DNA of 64,000 bases from the NCBI RefSeq assembly GCF_002224125.1, contig NZ_NCSM01000004.1:426130-490129 (forward strand), written 5' to 3'. Position numbers and translations under genes: made by a program. This DNA is from Streptomyces sp. NBS 14/10 (lineage in GTDB: Bacteria; Actinomycetota; Actinomycetes; Streptomycetales; Streptomycetaceae). Shown here one piece after another: positions 43,581-51,967 of the stretch. The stretch's first letter is position 1. The number at the start of each line of letters is the position of its first letter. The notes beneath the pieces were generated by a model. It did no database searches. It worked only from the letters and a program-made list of their open reading frames with translations, and had not been told where the DNA came from.

Positions 43581-44447
43581 ATGAACAGCATCCTCGTCCT
43601 CGGCGGCACCGGCAAGACCGGCAGCCGCATCGCCCGGCGCCTGAAGGCCGCCGGCCGGCCGGTCCGCACGGCGTCCCGCACCGGCGGCGATATCCCCTTC
43701 GACCTGGACAACCCGACGAGCTGGGCGCCCGCGCTCGACGGCGTCACCGCCGCCTACCTCGTGGAGCCCAACTTGCAGATGAGCGCGGACCGCCAGGCGC
43801 GCATCCCCCGGTTCGTGACCGAGGCGGTGGCCGCGGGTGTGCGGCGGTTGGTGCTGCTGTCCGCCCCGCGCGCCGGCGAGGACGGCCACCCCCTGCACGC
43901 CGCCGAGCAGGCCGTACGCGGCTCCGGTGTCGACTGGACCATCCTGCGCCCCAACTGGTTCTCGCAGAACTTCAGCGAGGGCCCCTGGTTGCCCGGTGTC
44001 CTCAGCGGAACCCTCGCCTTGCCCACCGGCGACGGGCGCACGCCCTTCATCGACGCCGAGGACATCGCCGAGGTCGCCACATCGGCGCTGACCGAAGACC
44101 GCCACAACACCCGGATCTACGAGTTGACCGGCCCACGGGCGATCAGCTTCGGCGAAGCGGCCAAGCTCATCGCCAAGGCCACCGGGCGCACGATCCGACA
44201 CGTCGACATCGCCCCAGATGCCTTCGTCGAGCGCCAGATCACCGCGGGCGTCTCACCCGACGTCGCGCGACTGTTCACCGAACTCCTCACAGCCATCGGC
44301 AACGGCTCGGGCGCCGCGCTCTCCGACGACGTGGAGCGAGCCCTCGACCGGCGGCCCAGGACTTTCGAGAACTTCGTCACCGAGACCGCCACAGCGGGCG
44401 GCTGGAGCGAAAGCTCCCCCGCCTCGGCTGGGGGTGCCGGTTCCTGA
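43581..44447 (+). CDS. NmrA-like NAD(P)-binding oxidoreductase
   Basis: 288 aa from ATG 43581 with GGAGG upstream. Atypical SDR: Rossmann motif LVLGGTGKTGSRIARRL at the N-terminus, then ILRPNWFSQNF and a C-terminal substrate part. The classical YxxxK is not present, as in NmrA and related NAD(P)H-sensing or quinone-reducing proteins. Pair with the divergent AraC gene is common for stress-inducible oxidoreductases. Confidence 0.87.
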   Translation: MNSILVLGGTGKTGSRIARRLKAAGRPVRTASRTGGDIPFDLDNPTSWAPALDGVTAAYLVEPNLQMSADRQARIPRFVTEAVAAGVRRLVLLSAPRAGEDGHPLHAAEQAVRGSGVDWTILRPNWFSQNFSEGPWLPGVLSGTLALPTGDGRTPFIDAEDIAEVATSALTEDRHNTRIYELTGPRAISFGEAAKLIAKATGRTIRHVDIAPDAFVERQITAGVSPDVARLFTELLTAIGNGSGAALSDDVERALDRRPRTFENFVTETATAGGWSESSPASAGGAGS

Positions 44448-44486
44448 ACCTCGCAGCGCCTCCACGGTAGTTGCTGAGGGACGAGC

Positions 44487-45800
44487 TCAGCGGGGTGTGC
44501 CGGCCCGGTGGCCACCTTCGCCACGGCGGCTGCGGCGTTCCGCGTTGGCCGTGACCGTCAGGGCGACGGCGGTCAGCAGGGACAGCAGTGCCCAGGCCGG
44601 GGTGAAGCCGCCGGTGAGATCGACCAGCAGGCCGAGCGTGGGCGGCACCGTGACGATGGCGATCTGGTTGACGGACATGGCCAGGCCCAGGGCGAAGCCG
44701 GTCTTGCCCGGTGGGGCCGCCTCGGTGACGTAGGCGACCCATGGGCCGTACCAGCCGAAGCCGAAGAAGCCCAGCCAGACGAAGACGACGGAAGCGACGA
44801 CCGGTGTCCGCCCGGCCGGTGTCATCAGCACGGCCAGCCCGGCGATCACGGCGACCATGCAGACCAGCACGATGGCATAGCGCCCGGTCCCGCTCCGGTC
44901 GCTCCAGGCCGCCAGGCAGATCCGGCCCGCAACGCCCGCACCCTGGGACGCCACCAGGATCAGGGCCGCCTGCCCGGCGCCGACCGATGACGCCTGGTGG
45001 AGGTGGAGCACCGTCAGGACGCCCACGCCGCACTGCACCGAGATCAGACTGGTCCCCGACAGCATGATCTTCACCGTGGACGGATCACGGAGCATGCGCA
45101 GCCGGGCGCGGAGCTGCGCCGCGAGCGGGTCCGACGGCTCCTTGCCCTGCTGCGAGGTGGGCGGTGCGGGCGGTGCGGGCGGTGCGGGCAGTACGGGCGG
45201 CCGACGGTAGCAGCCCATGAAGAGCGCGGCTCCGAACAGCGCGACGATGCCACCGGTCAGCAGCGTCGCCCGCCAGCCGAACTCCTCCGCGACGAGCGGG
45301 AGTACGGCCGAGGCGAGCGCCGCACCCAGCGGCAGCCCGGCCTGCCGGATGCCCATCGCGAAGCCCCGCTGTGACGCGTCGAACCAGGACGCAACCGACT
45401 TGCTCCCACCCGGCTGGACGGTGCTGTATCCCGCGCCGACCACCAGCAGAGCGCCCAGCAGGGCCGCGTATCCCGGCGCCAGGCTCCCCGCGCCCAGAGC
45501 CAGCGCGACCACGCCGGCCCCGATCCCGACCACCCAGCGCTCGCTGTAGCGGTCCAGCAGCTCGCCGGCCACCAGCAGGCCGGCCAGCGGTACGAGTTGG
45601 GCCGCCGAGACCAGCAGACCCAGTTGCGCCGTGCTCAGGTCGAGGGCGCGCTGAAGGTGGACGCCGAGCGCTCCGATGCCGCCCACGAAGAACCCGGACG
45701 CGGCCTGGGTGAAGGTGGCGATGCCCAGCACGATCCAGCGATAACGCCACGGGTCGTCGCGGGCCTGGGTTCTGGCGCGTCCGGCGGTTTGTTGTGTCAT
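44487..45800 (-). CDS. MFS transporter
   Basis: 437 aa from ATG 45800 (GTG 45809 possible). Twelve predicted helices in two halves joined by a cytoplasmic loop rich in Pro and Ala (PPVLPAPPAPPAPP, ~215-228). Motif A-like ELLDRYSERWVV in loop 2-3. It belongs to the drug/organic-anion type of MFS. The start is 26 nt from the divergent CGNR gene, so both promoters must overlap and the CGNR protein probably controls it. Confidence 0.88.
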   Translation of the reverse strand: MTQQTAGRARTQARDDPWRYRWIVLGIATFTQAASGFFVGGIGALGVHLQRALDLSTAQLGLLVSAAQLVPLAGLLVAGELLDRYSERWVVGIGAGVVALALGAGSLAPGYAALLGALLVVGAGYSTVQPGGSKSVASWFDASQRGFAMGIRQAGLPLGAALASAVLPLVAEEFGWRATLLTGGIVALFGAALFMGCYRRPPVLPAPPAPPAPPTSQQGKEPSDPLAAQLRARLRMLRDPSTVKIMLSGTSLISVQCGVGVLTVLHLHQASSVGAGQAALILVASQGAGVAGRICLAAWSDRSGTGRYAIVLVCMVAVIAGLAVLMTPAGRTPVVASVVFVWLGFFGFGWYGPWVAYVTEAAPPGKTGFALGLAMSVNQIAIVTVPPTLGLLVDLTGGFTPAWALLSLLTAVALTVTANAERRSRRGEGGHRAGTPR

Positions 45801-45826
45801 GCCGGCCACACTGCTGTAATGGTCTT

Positions 45827-46351
45827 ATGCGGCTCAACCCTTACGGCGAGGACGCGGTGAACCTGGCCGCGGACCTGGCCAACCGTCGGCCCGAGACCGC
45901 GGATGAGCTGGCAGACCGCTGCCGCGCCGCCGGGCTCACACTGGAGTGCCCGGTGACAGCGGACGACCTCGACCGCGCCCAGGCCGCACTGAACGCCTGG
46001 GAGCGGGTCGTCGACGCGGCCGGGGAGCAGGAGCGCGCCGAGCTGCTGAACCGGATGCTGGCCGAGGCCGCCGCCTACCCCCGGCTGACCTCCCACTCCG
46101 GTACGGGCTGGCATCTGCACTACCGGGATGCGGAACAGCCGCTCGGCTCCGTACTGTTCACGCTGTTCGCGGTCGGCACCGCACTGCATCTGGCGGGCCG
46201 GGGCATGCAGCGGCTGCGGCGCTGCGAGGTGACCGAGTGCGACACGGCCTTCGCCGACACCTCGCGCACCGGTCGACAGCGCTACTGCTCACAGCGCTGC
46301 GCCAACCGCGACGCCGTCCGCAGGCACCGGGCGCGAGCAGCGGTCACCTGA
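45827..46351 (+). CDS. CGNR zinc-finger regulator
   Basis: 174 aa from ATG 45827. N-terminal ABATE-type ligand domain (YGEDAVNLAADLANRRP), C-terminal finger RRCEVTECDTAFADTS, then QRYCSQRCANRDAVRRHR, where CANR replaces the eponymous CGNR. Such proteins are single-gene regulators of stress or transport. Divergent from the MFS gene; no Shine-Dalgarno fits, so the transcript may be leaderless. Confidence 0.9.
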   Translation: MRLNPYGEDAVNLAADLANRRPETADELADRCRAAGLTLECPVTADDLDRAQAALNAWERVVDAAGEQERAELLNRMLAEAAAYPRLTSHSGTGWHLHYRDAEQPLGSVLFTLFAVGTALHLAGRGMQRLRRCEVTECDTAFADTSRTGRQRYCSQRCANRDAVRRHRARAAVT

Positions 46352-46380
46352 CCAGCCTCGGGAGTCGGCGACGACGCCGG

Positions 46381-46998
46381 TTACAACTCCTCTCTCAATC
46401 GCGCCCAGGTATGAGTGTCCAGGCTGTCATGGGGGCCGATGCGGGAGAGTTCGGCGCCGTCGCGTCCCAGGGCCACGATGACGGGACGGGCTCCGCGGTC
46501 GATTTGGGGGGATGTCCAGACAGCGATGAGCCGGCACTGTACGGGATTCTCGATCCGGCGGGCACCGATGAGAACGTGACCCACGTCCCGCCCGAGGCGC
46601 ACTTTGACACAGCCGATCCATGGGGCCGTGGTGATGGATCGCGGAGGGTCGATGCTGCGGGTGAGGCTGAGGACGCCCCCGCCGCTGCGAACATCGAGCA
46701 CATCGACGTCGACAGGATCGTCTCCGGGGCCGCTGCCGCCCCCGACGTACCGCCACTGTTCGCCGTACCATTCCAGGAGCGTTATGTGCTCACGCACCCG
46801 ACGTGACTTCGGACGCCACACGGCCCAGATCGCCCCGACACCGGCAGTGGCGTCGACATCGGCCGACACCACGGTCAGCACACGCCGCGGCATCCACCAC
46901 GGCTGCGGCTCATCTCCCGCCGCCACCCGCCGAATCACGCCCCGCAGAAACGTCTCCAACCGCGGTCCCGTCCACACAGCCACTCCCCATGCCCGCAT
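46381..46998 (-). CDS. Hypothetical protein
   Basis: 205 aa from ATG 46998, family not recognised. Mixed alpha/beta composition, Trp-rich in the first half (WGVAVW, PWWMPRR, WAVWRPKS, EWYGEQWRYVGGG). There are no signal peptide, membrane helices or catalytic motif. It starts 17 nt after the stop of the BtrH-like gene, so both are probably cotranscribed. Confidence 0.6.
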   Translation of the reverse strand: MRAWGVAVWTGPRLETFLRGVIRRVAAGDEPQPWWMPRRVLTVVSADVDATAGVGAIWAVWRPKSRRVREHITLLEWYGEQWRYVGGGSGPGDDPVDVDVLDVRSGGGVLSLTRSIDPPRSITTAPWIGCVKVRLGRDVGHVLIGARRIENPVQCRLIAVWTSPQIDRGARPVIVALGRDGAELSRIGPHDSLDTHTWARLREEL

Positions 46999-47015
46999 GC
47001 GCCTGGTTTGGGCTC

Positions 47016-48005
47016 TTACTGCCCCAGGCGGCTCAGCGTATGCATGGCCTCGCGTTCGATGCGTGAAAGATCGCGGAGGACGGTGCCTGCCTGTACGAGG
47101 CACTGCGCATCGCCTGATTCACCGGCTTGTGTGATCAGTGCTGCGACTTCCGTCCACAGGGTGGCTGCCTCGGCGTACAACTCGTGGCCGGTGCGCAGGT
47201 GGCCGCTGTCGAGGTGTTGGGCGCATTCGGCGAGGAAGTCGCGGTAGAGGTTACGGAACAGGGCGCCGCCCGTGCCCGCCTTCTCCATCAAGAGGGCAGC
47301 CTGGGGCAGGTCCCGCTGTGGGTTGTCGGTCCGCTGGAGCCATGTGCGTACCAGCTTGCCGGTCTTTTCGATGCCTCGGTGGCCGAGGTTGGCGATGGGC
47401 GGGTGGAGGAAGGCGTCGGCGCAGGCGGTGACGGCGGGAATGATCTGGCTCCGCGGGGAGGGCAGGTCGCTCGGGACGGTGAGGGTGAAGGACCGGTGTT
47501 TGGCGGTCATCGGGCCGCGCGCGGCCCTGGCCTGGGCGAGGCTGGTCAGGCTGGTGGATACCGTTCCGCCTTGCTGGTCGGTGTCCATCAGATAGGCGTC
47601 GCGGTCGTCGTAGCCGTACATGGCGACGACATGACCGCCGAAGTGCACCTTCGAGGCGAAGTAGTCCAGGTGGTAGCTGTCGAGCTGAAGGCCGACGGGG
47701 TGGCCGGCGTCGATGGAGGACACCACGTTCTGCCATGCCTTGCGGGGGGAGGTGGTCTCCTGGACCAGGAGTTCCAGCCCGAGTCGGGTGGCCAGGTTTG
47801 TGGTGAGGTCGAAGGGCCTGACCCGTCCTCCGAGGAAGGGGAAGCCCATGTTCTTGCTGTCCCAGTAGATGAAGGACAGACCGGAGCCGAGGCCGAAGAG
47901 CATGGGCTCGGACAGATCGAGTCCCTGGTGGCGCAGGAGCACCCCGAGAGCCGTCGTCTCGCAGTGCTGCGTACGGCGGGCATCAATGTCTATCACCGTG
48001 GTCAT
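47016..48005 (-). CDS. BtrH-like protein (BtrH N-terminal domain plus DUF4872-type C-terminus)
   Basis: 329 aa from ATG 48005. The N-terminal half has a Cys-protease-like fold marked by RTQHCETTALGVLLRHQG (conserved Cys), SEPMLFGLGSGLSFIYW and GGHVVAMYGYDD (conserved His). The C-terminal half is helical. BtrH itself moves an acyl chain from a carrier protein to an aminoglycoside in butirosin synthesis, and relatives occur in peptide and natural-product clusters. No carrier protein lies nearby, so the substrate is unknown. A 31-bp palindrome lies 73 nt upstream. Confidence 0.82.
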   Translation of the reverse strand: MTTVIDIDARRTQHCETTALGVLLRHQGLDLSEPMLFGLGSGLSFIYWDSKNMGFPFLGGRVRPFDLTTNLATRLGLELLVQETTSPRKAWQNVVSSIDAGHPVGLQLDSYHLDYFASKVHFGGHVVAMYGYDDRDAYLMDTDQQGGTVSTSLTSLAQARAARGPMTAKHRSFTLTVPSDLPSPRSQIIPAVTACADAFLHPPIANLGHRGIEKTGKLVRTWLQRTDNPQRDLPQAALLMEKAGTGGALFRNLYRDFLAECAQHLDSGHLRTGHELYAEAATLWTEVAALITQAGESGDAQCLVQAGTVLRDLSRIEREAMHTLSRLGQ

Positions 48006-48078
48006 GCCATGCTTTCCTGGATGGGGATGATCAGCCGGGTCATGCGTTCTTCTTACGGGGCCTCTGGTACGCCACCAT

Positions 48079-48109
48079 GTTGGACTCTCCCACGGTGGGA
48101 GAGTCCAAC
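48079..48109. promoter_or_regulatory. 31-bp perfect palindrome (15-bp arms)
   Basis: Arms GTTGGACTCTCCCAC (48079-48093) and its complement (48095-48109) with one central base. It lies 2 nt after the stop of the esterase-like gene and 73 nt before the BtrH-like start on the same strand. It can be a terminator for the resistance operon or an operator for the BtrH-like gene; no T-run follows, which slightly favours an operator. Confidence 0.6.
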
Positions 48110-48111
48110 GA

Positions 48112-49398
48112 TCATCCCCCGGCCACGGTGGAGGTCGGGGTGTTGAGGATGGCGTCGAACGCCTCGAGGATGGGGGTGTGCAGGTAGGCGCTCTGTATCC
48201 GGATGCGGTCGGGGCCCTGGGCAACGGCGGCGCTGTCGCGGGCCTCCGGGCGTGCCTGCTGGAGGTCGGCGATGCTGAGCCCGAGTTCGGCATCGGCGAA
48301 GGCGGCCTCGATGCTTCCCGGCTCGGGCGGCTCCAGCGCGGTGGTGTCGATGGCGAAACCGAAGCGTGCGTTCTCGTCGCGGCGCATGTCCGCGGTGTCT
48401 CCGGCGGTGCACGTCAGGCCGAGGGCGACGTACTCGTCGCCGAGCGCTCGGTGCAGGTGCTGTCCCATCGGGAGCCCCGTGAGGTGGCCGTCGAAGGAGA
48501 CCGATGTCTTCTGGATATGGGCGTTGTGAGCCGCCAGCACCACGCGCGTGCCGGGTTCGAAGCGCTCCAGGTGCCAGAGGACCGACTCGGCCATGTAGAC
48601 GTCCCGGGCCGAGGTATCGGCGGTCAGCCCCTTGCCGGCGAAGAGGTCGGCCATGGCGCGGAAGGTGTAGTCGCCGCTGCAGGCGCCTTCGAGGCGTCGC
48701 AAGGCGATGTCGTAGCTCTGCTGGTCGCCGCGGGCGACGTACAGCGGTTCGACGGAGCGGAAGCGGATGAGCAGGCGCATCAGGGTCGCGCTGAGGGTGT
48801 CCTGTTCGGCGGTGGCGAGACGGGCCCACTCGGGCGCGGCGTCGGCCGCGGAGCCACCGGCGAACGATTCGGCGATCCGCATCGCCGTCTGGACCATCGG
48901 CAGGGCTTCGGGATCGATGTGGCGCAGGTAGTCGGCGACCGGGGTCAGCGCGGGAAGCAGGGACCCACCGGCCGCCGGGATGTCGATACCGGCGAAACGC
49001 ACCGGTGGTGAGGGTGTGCGGTTGTGCCGGCGCATCCAGCGCAGTGGCTCGTCGACTCCGACGGGGATCGTTGCGGCGAGGTGGGCCGACAGGTCGTCGT
49101 CCGTCCCCTCACCCTGGGCCCATGCGTCGAGGGGGAACCCTTCGCTGAAGCCGTATTCGAAGGCCAGGACGGTGAAGCCGCAGCGTTCGACCAGGAACCG
49201 CAGGATGCGCTCGCGCATGATGGCGAACTCGTTGATGAAGTGGGAGTTTTCGCCGATCGCGACGGTGCGGGCTTCGCCGACGATGGCGCGCAGCGGTTCC
49301 AGGTCGTCGAGCGGCGCATCGGGGTCGAGATGGGTGAGGGGGACGGCATGGGCGCGAAGCCAGTCGGCGAACGGGTTGTGGTGGGGCGAAGCAGGCAT
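48112..49398 (-). CDS. Erythromycin-esterase-family protein
   Basis: 428 aa from ATG 49398. Family marks: IGENSHFINEFAIMRERIL with the conserved Glu and His, LAFEYGFSEGFPLD, LRWMRRHNR, and VLAAHNAHIQKT near the C-terminus. True Ere enzymes open the macrolide lactone, but many members of the family have other hydrolase activities. Its place with Vat and ABC-F genes suggests a resistance role. 77 nt separates it from the acetyltransferase. Confidence 0.85.
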   Translation of the reverse strand: MPASPHHNPFADWLRAHAVPLTHLDPDAPLDDLEPLRAIVGEARTVAIGENSHFINEFAIMRERILRFLVERCGFTVLAFEYGFSEGFPLDAWAQGEGTDDDLSAHLAATIPVGVDEPLRWMRRHNRTPSPPVRFAGIDIPAAGGSLLPALTPVADYLRHIDPEALPMVQTAMRIAESFAGGSAADAAPEWARLATAEQDTLSATLMRLLIRFRSVEPLYVARGDQQSYDIALRRLEGACSGDYTFRAMADLFAGKGLTADTSARDVYMAESVLWHLERFEPGTRVVLAAHNAHIQKTSVSFDGHLTGLPMGQHLHRALGDEYVALGLTCTAGDTADMRRDENARFGFAIDTTALEPPEPGSIEAAFADAELGLSIADLQQARPEARDSAAVAQGPDRIRIQSAYLHTPILEAFDAILNTPTSTVAGG

Positions 49399-49475
49399 GC
49401 TGACAGCTCGATTCTCGATGCTGGAGTGTGGTGGATTGCCGATGTCGACGTCCGCAGAGCCGGTCGTCCGACGGT

Positions 49476-50147
49476 TCAGCGGTCCGTCGACCTGCGGGGC
49501 GGTGTGAGCCCGGGCGCCGCGTTCTCCAGGTCGTCGATGCTGCCGGACATGATCGTGCGGATGTGTTCGGTGATGTGCTGGAGCGGCCAGTCCCACCAGG
49601 CCACGGCCAGGAGGCGGTTGATGTCCTCGTCGCTGTAGCGGCGGCGGATGAGACGGGCGGGGTTGCCGCCGACGATGCCGTAGTCGGGGACGTCGTCGAC
49701 GACGACGGAGCCGGAAGCGATGATCGCTCCGTGGCCGATACGGACGCCGGGCATCACCATGGCCCGGTATCCGAACCAGACGTCATGGCCCACCACGGTG
49801 TCACCCCGTCCGGGCAGGCCGGCGATGAGGTCGAAGTGCTCGGCCCAGGAGCCGCCCATGATGGGGAAGGGGAATGTCGAGGGGCCGTCCATGCGGTGGT
49901 TGGCGCCGTTCATGATGAACCGCACGCCCTCGCCCAGCGCGCAGAACTTCCCGATGACCAGCTTTTCCGGCCCGTAGTGGTACAGCACGTTGCGGGTCTC
50001 GAAGGCGGTCGGGTCATCGGGATCGTCGTAGTAGGAGAACTCTCCGACCTCGATCAGCGGCGAGGTGATCAGCGGCTTCAGCAGCACCACCCGCGGCTGC
50101 TCGGGCATCGGATGTACGACGGTCGGGTCGGCGGGGACAGGTGGCAT
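49476..50147 (-). CDS. vat: Vat-type streptogramin A O-acetyltransferase
   Basis: 223 aa from ATG 50147. Hexapeptide-repeat (left-handed beta-helix) acetyltransferase. Blocks shared with Vat(D)/Vat(A): YYDDPDDPTAFETRNVLYHY, KLVIGKFCALGEGVRFIMNG, ANHRMDG with catalytic His 84, GDTVVGHDVWFGYRAMVMPG. It uses acetyl-CoA to inactivate group A streptogramins. It is 47 nt downstream of the ABC-F gene on the same strand. Chloramphenicol-type (CatB) activity is a less likely alternative. Confidence 0.9.
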   Translation of the reverse strand: MPPVPADPTVVHPMPEQPRVVLLKPLITSPLIEVGEFSYYDDPDDPTAFETRNVLYHYGPEKLVIGKFCALGEGVRFIMNGANHRMDGPSTFPFPIMGGSWAEHFDLIAGLPGRGDTVVGHDVWFGYRAMVMPGVRIGHGAIIASGSVVVDDVPDYGIVGGNPARLIRRRYSDEDINRLLAVAWWDWPLQHITEHIRTIMSGSIDDLENAAPGLTPPRRSTDR

Positions 50148-50194
50148 GACGAATCGCTTCCTTTCCGAAGAGGTGTCCGCGGGTTCGGTGGACC

Positions 50195-51814
50195 TCAGGC
50201 CCTGGCGGCGGACGTCGGAGTCGGCCGCATGGCCAGGCGGGTGCCCTGCCAGCGCCGGCGCAGCCGGCGATCGTGGCTGACGATGACGAGGGTGCCGTCG
50301 TACCCGGTCAGGGCGGTCTCCAGCTCCTCGACGAGGGCGGGCGACAAATGGTTGGTGGGTTCGTCGAGCAACAGGACGTCTGACGGCTCGCTGAGCAGTC
50401 GCGCCAGGGCGAGACGCTGCAGCTGCCCGGTGGACAGCCTGCCGACCGGCACCGTGAGCTGTTCGCGGTCGAACAGGCCGAGGGACAGCAGCCGTTCGGC
50501 GTGTCCGGCGGCCTCTCCCGCCCGTCCACGGGCGAAGGCGGCCAGCACGGTCTCGTCCGGTTTCCCGGGCCGCGGCTCCTGGGGGAGGTAGCCGATCCTG
50601 GCGCGGCGGGTGACGCTGCCGCTGTCGGGGGTGACTTCCCCGGCCAGTACGCGGAGCAGGGTGCTCTTGCCCGCTCCGTTCGGCCCCGTGATCAGCAGGC
50701 GCTCGCCCGCCTTGACGGTGACGCTCGTGCGGTCGAGCCGGTCCGTGACGGCGATGTCGGCGGCGTCGAGTACGGCGCCCTGCAGGCGACGGGCCCGCAG
50801 TACGGGGGTGAAGCGCAGCGGCTCCGGCGGGGCCGGGACCGGGGCGGCGAGGAGGCGGCGCAGCCGCTCCTCGGCGTTGCGCACCCGGCCGGCCAGCGAC
50901 TGCTGCACCCGGCCGCCCGCCCGGTCGTAGGCCATCTTGTTGCCGTCCTTCATCGGTCGGCCGGGCGCCACCTGGCGGGCGGTGGTCGCGGCGGCCTCGC
51001 GGAGCCGGGCGATGTCGGCCCGCCACTGGTCGTACGCCTGGGCCCAGCGCTGCCGGGCGGCGGCCTTCTCGGCGAGGTAGCCGGTGTAGCCGTTGCCGTA
51101 TCGGACGACGCGGCGCCGGTCGGCGTCCACCTCCAGCAGGCTGGTGGCGACACGTTCGAGGAAGACCCGGTCATGGGAGACCGTCACCGTGGTGCCCCGA
51201 CGGGTGCGCAGGTGTTCTTCCAGCCAGTTCAGGGCGGTGTCGTCGAGATGGTTGGTCGGCTCGTCCAGCAGCAGCACTTCCGGCGCGGCTGCCAGTACGG
51301 CGGCCAGCCGCAATCTGACCCGCTCTCCGCCGGACAGGCTGCCCACGGTACGGTCACGGCCCACCAGCCCCAGGCCGAGACCGTGCAGAGCGCGTTCCAC
51401 CCGGGCGTCGGCGTCGTAGCCGCCGCGCAGTTCGAAGACCGTCATCAGCTCGCCGTACTCGGCCATGCCCGACTCGTCGCCGTCGGCCATCGCGGCCTCC
51501 AGACGGCGCATTCGCTGCTCGATGGTGCGTAGCTCGGTCAGGGCCCGGTCGATGATCCGCTGGACGGTGGCCTGCGGCTCCATCCGCTCGTTCTGGGCGA
51601 GATAGCCGACGCCGCCAGTGGCCTGGACGACGACTTCGCCCTGATCGGGCCGTTCACGCCCGGCGAGCAGGCGCAGCAAGGTGGTCTTGCCGGATCCGTT
51701 CTCACCGATGATCCCGGTGCGCTCGCCCGCGGCGAGCGAGCAGGTCACCGAGTCAAGAACGAGCCTGCCGTTGAAGGACTTGCTGACGGCGAGCGCGGTG
51801 ATCTGTGTAGGCAT
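50195..51814 (-). CDS. ABC-F ribosome-protection protein
   Basis: 539 aa from ATG 51814. Two ATPase domains and no membrane part. First: Walker A GENGSGKTT, signature LSGGERVRL, Walker B LLLDEPTNH; second: GPNGAGKST, degenerate LSTGQLQRL, LLLDEPTNH. Between them is an Arg/Ala-rich interdomain linker (~240-330), the element that reaches the peptidyl-transferase site. In streptomycetes such proteins (TlrC, VarM, OleB type) give resistance to macrolides, lincosamides and streptogramins. First gene of the resistance operon; the leader has a stem that overlaps its Shine-Dalgarno. Confidence 0.92.
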   Translation of the reverse strand: MPTQITALAVSKSFNGRLVLDSVTCSLAAGERTGIIGENGSGKTTLLRLLAGRERPDQGEVVVQATGGVGYLAQNERMEPQATVQRIIDRALTELRTIEQRMRRLEAAMADGDESGMAEYGELMTVFELRGGYDADARVERALHGLGLGLVGRDRTVGSLSGGERVRLRLAAVLAAAPEVLLLDEPTNHLDDTALNWLEEHLRTRRGTTVTVSHDRVFLERVATSLLEVDADRRRVVRYGNGYTGYLAEKAAARQRWAQAYDQWRADIARLREAAATTARQVAPGRPMKDGNKMAYDRAGGRVQQSLAGRVRNAEERLRRLLAAPVPAPPEPLRFTPVLRARRLQGAVLDAADIAVTDRLDRTSVTVKAGERLLITGPNGAGKSTLLRVLAGEVTPDSGSVTRRARIGYLPQEPRPGKPDETVLAAFARGRAGEAAGHAERLLSLGLFDREQLTVPVGRLSTGQLQRLALARLLSEPSDVLLLDEPTNHLSPALVEELETALTGYDGTLVIVSHDRRLRRRWQGTRLAMRPTPTSAARA

Positions 51815-51823
51815 ACGGAGACT

Positions 51824-51890
51824 CCAAAGCATTCGAGAACGAGGCGGCTGTCGAGGGCCGCGCGGCCGGGCGAACGCTTTGGAAGAGCAT
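51824..51890 (-). promoter_or_regulatory. Attenuator-like leader of the ABC-F gene
   Basis: On the minus strand, CGAACGCTTTGG at 51871-51882 (+ strand) pairs with CCAAAGCATTCG at 51824-51835 (11 of 12), and GGCCGCGCGGCC at 51856-51867 forms an inner hairpin. The proximal arm reaches into TTTGGAG, the ribosome binding site of the gene. A short frame starts at ATG 51890 (MLFQSVRPAARPS...) and runs into the coding region in another frame. A stalled ribosome could free the site, as in other macrolide-inducible genes. Inferred from base pairing only. Confidence 0.55.
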
Positions 51891-51905
51891 TGATCACTCC
51901 ACTAG

Positions 51906-51937
51906 TGCGACAACTGATGCATTAAGATGTTGCCACA
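51906..51937. promoter_or_regulatory. Imperfect inverted repeat, TetR operator candidate
   Basis: TGCGACAAC (51906-51914) and GTTGCCACA (51929-51937) match as an imperfect inverted repeat (7 of 9) in the divergent region between ABC-F and TetR. The TetR start is 30 nt away. Confidence 0.5.
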
Positions 51938-51967
51938 ACGCCGTCCCCCTGAGCAAACGGACTTCCA

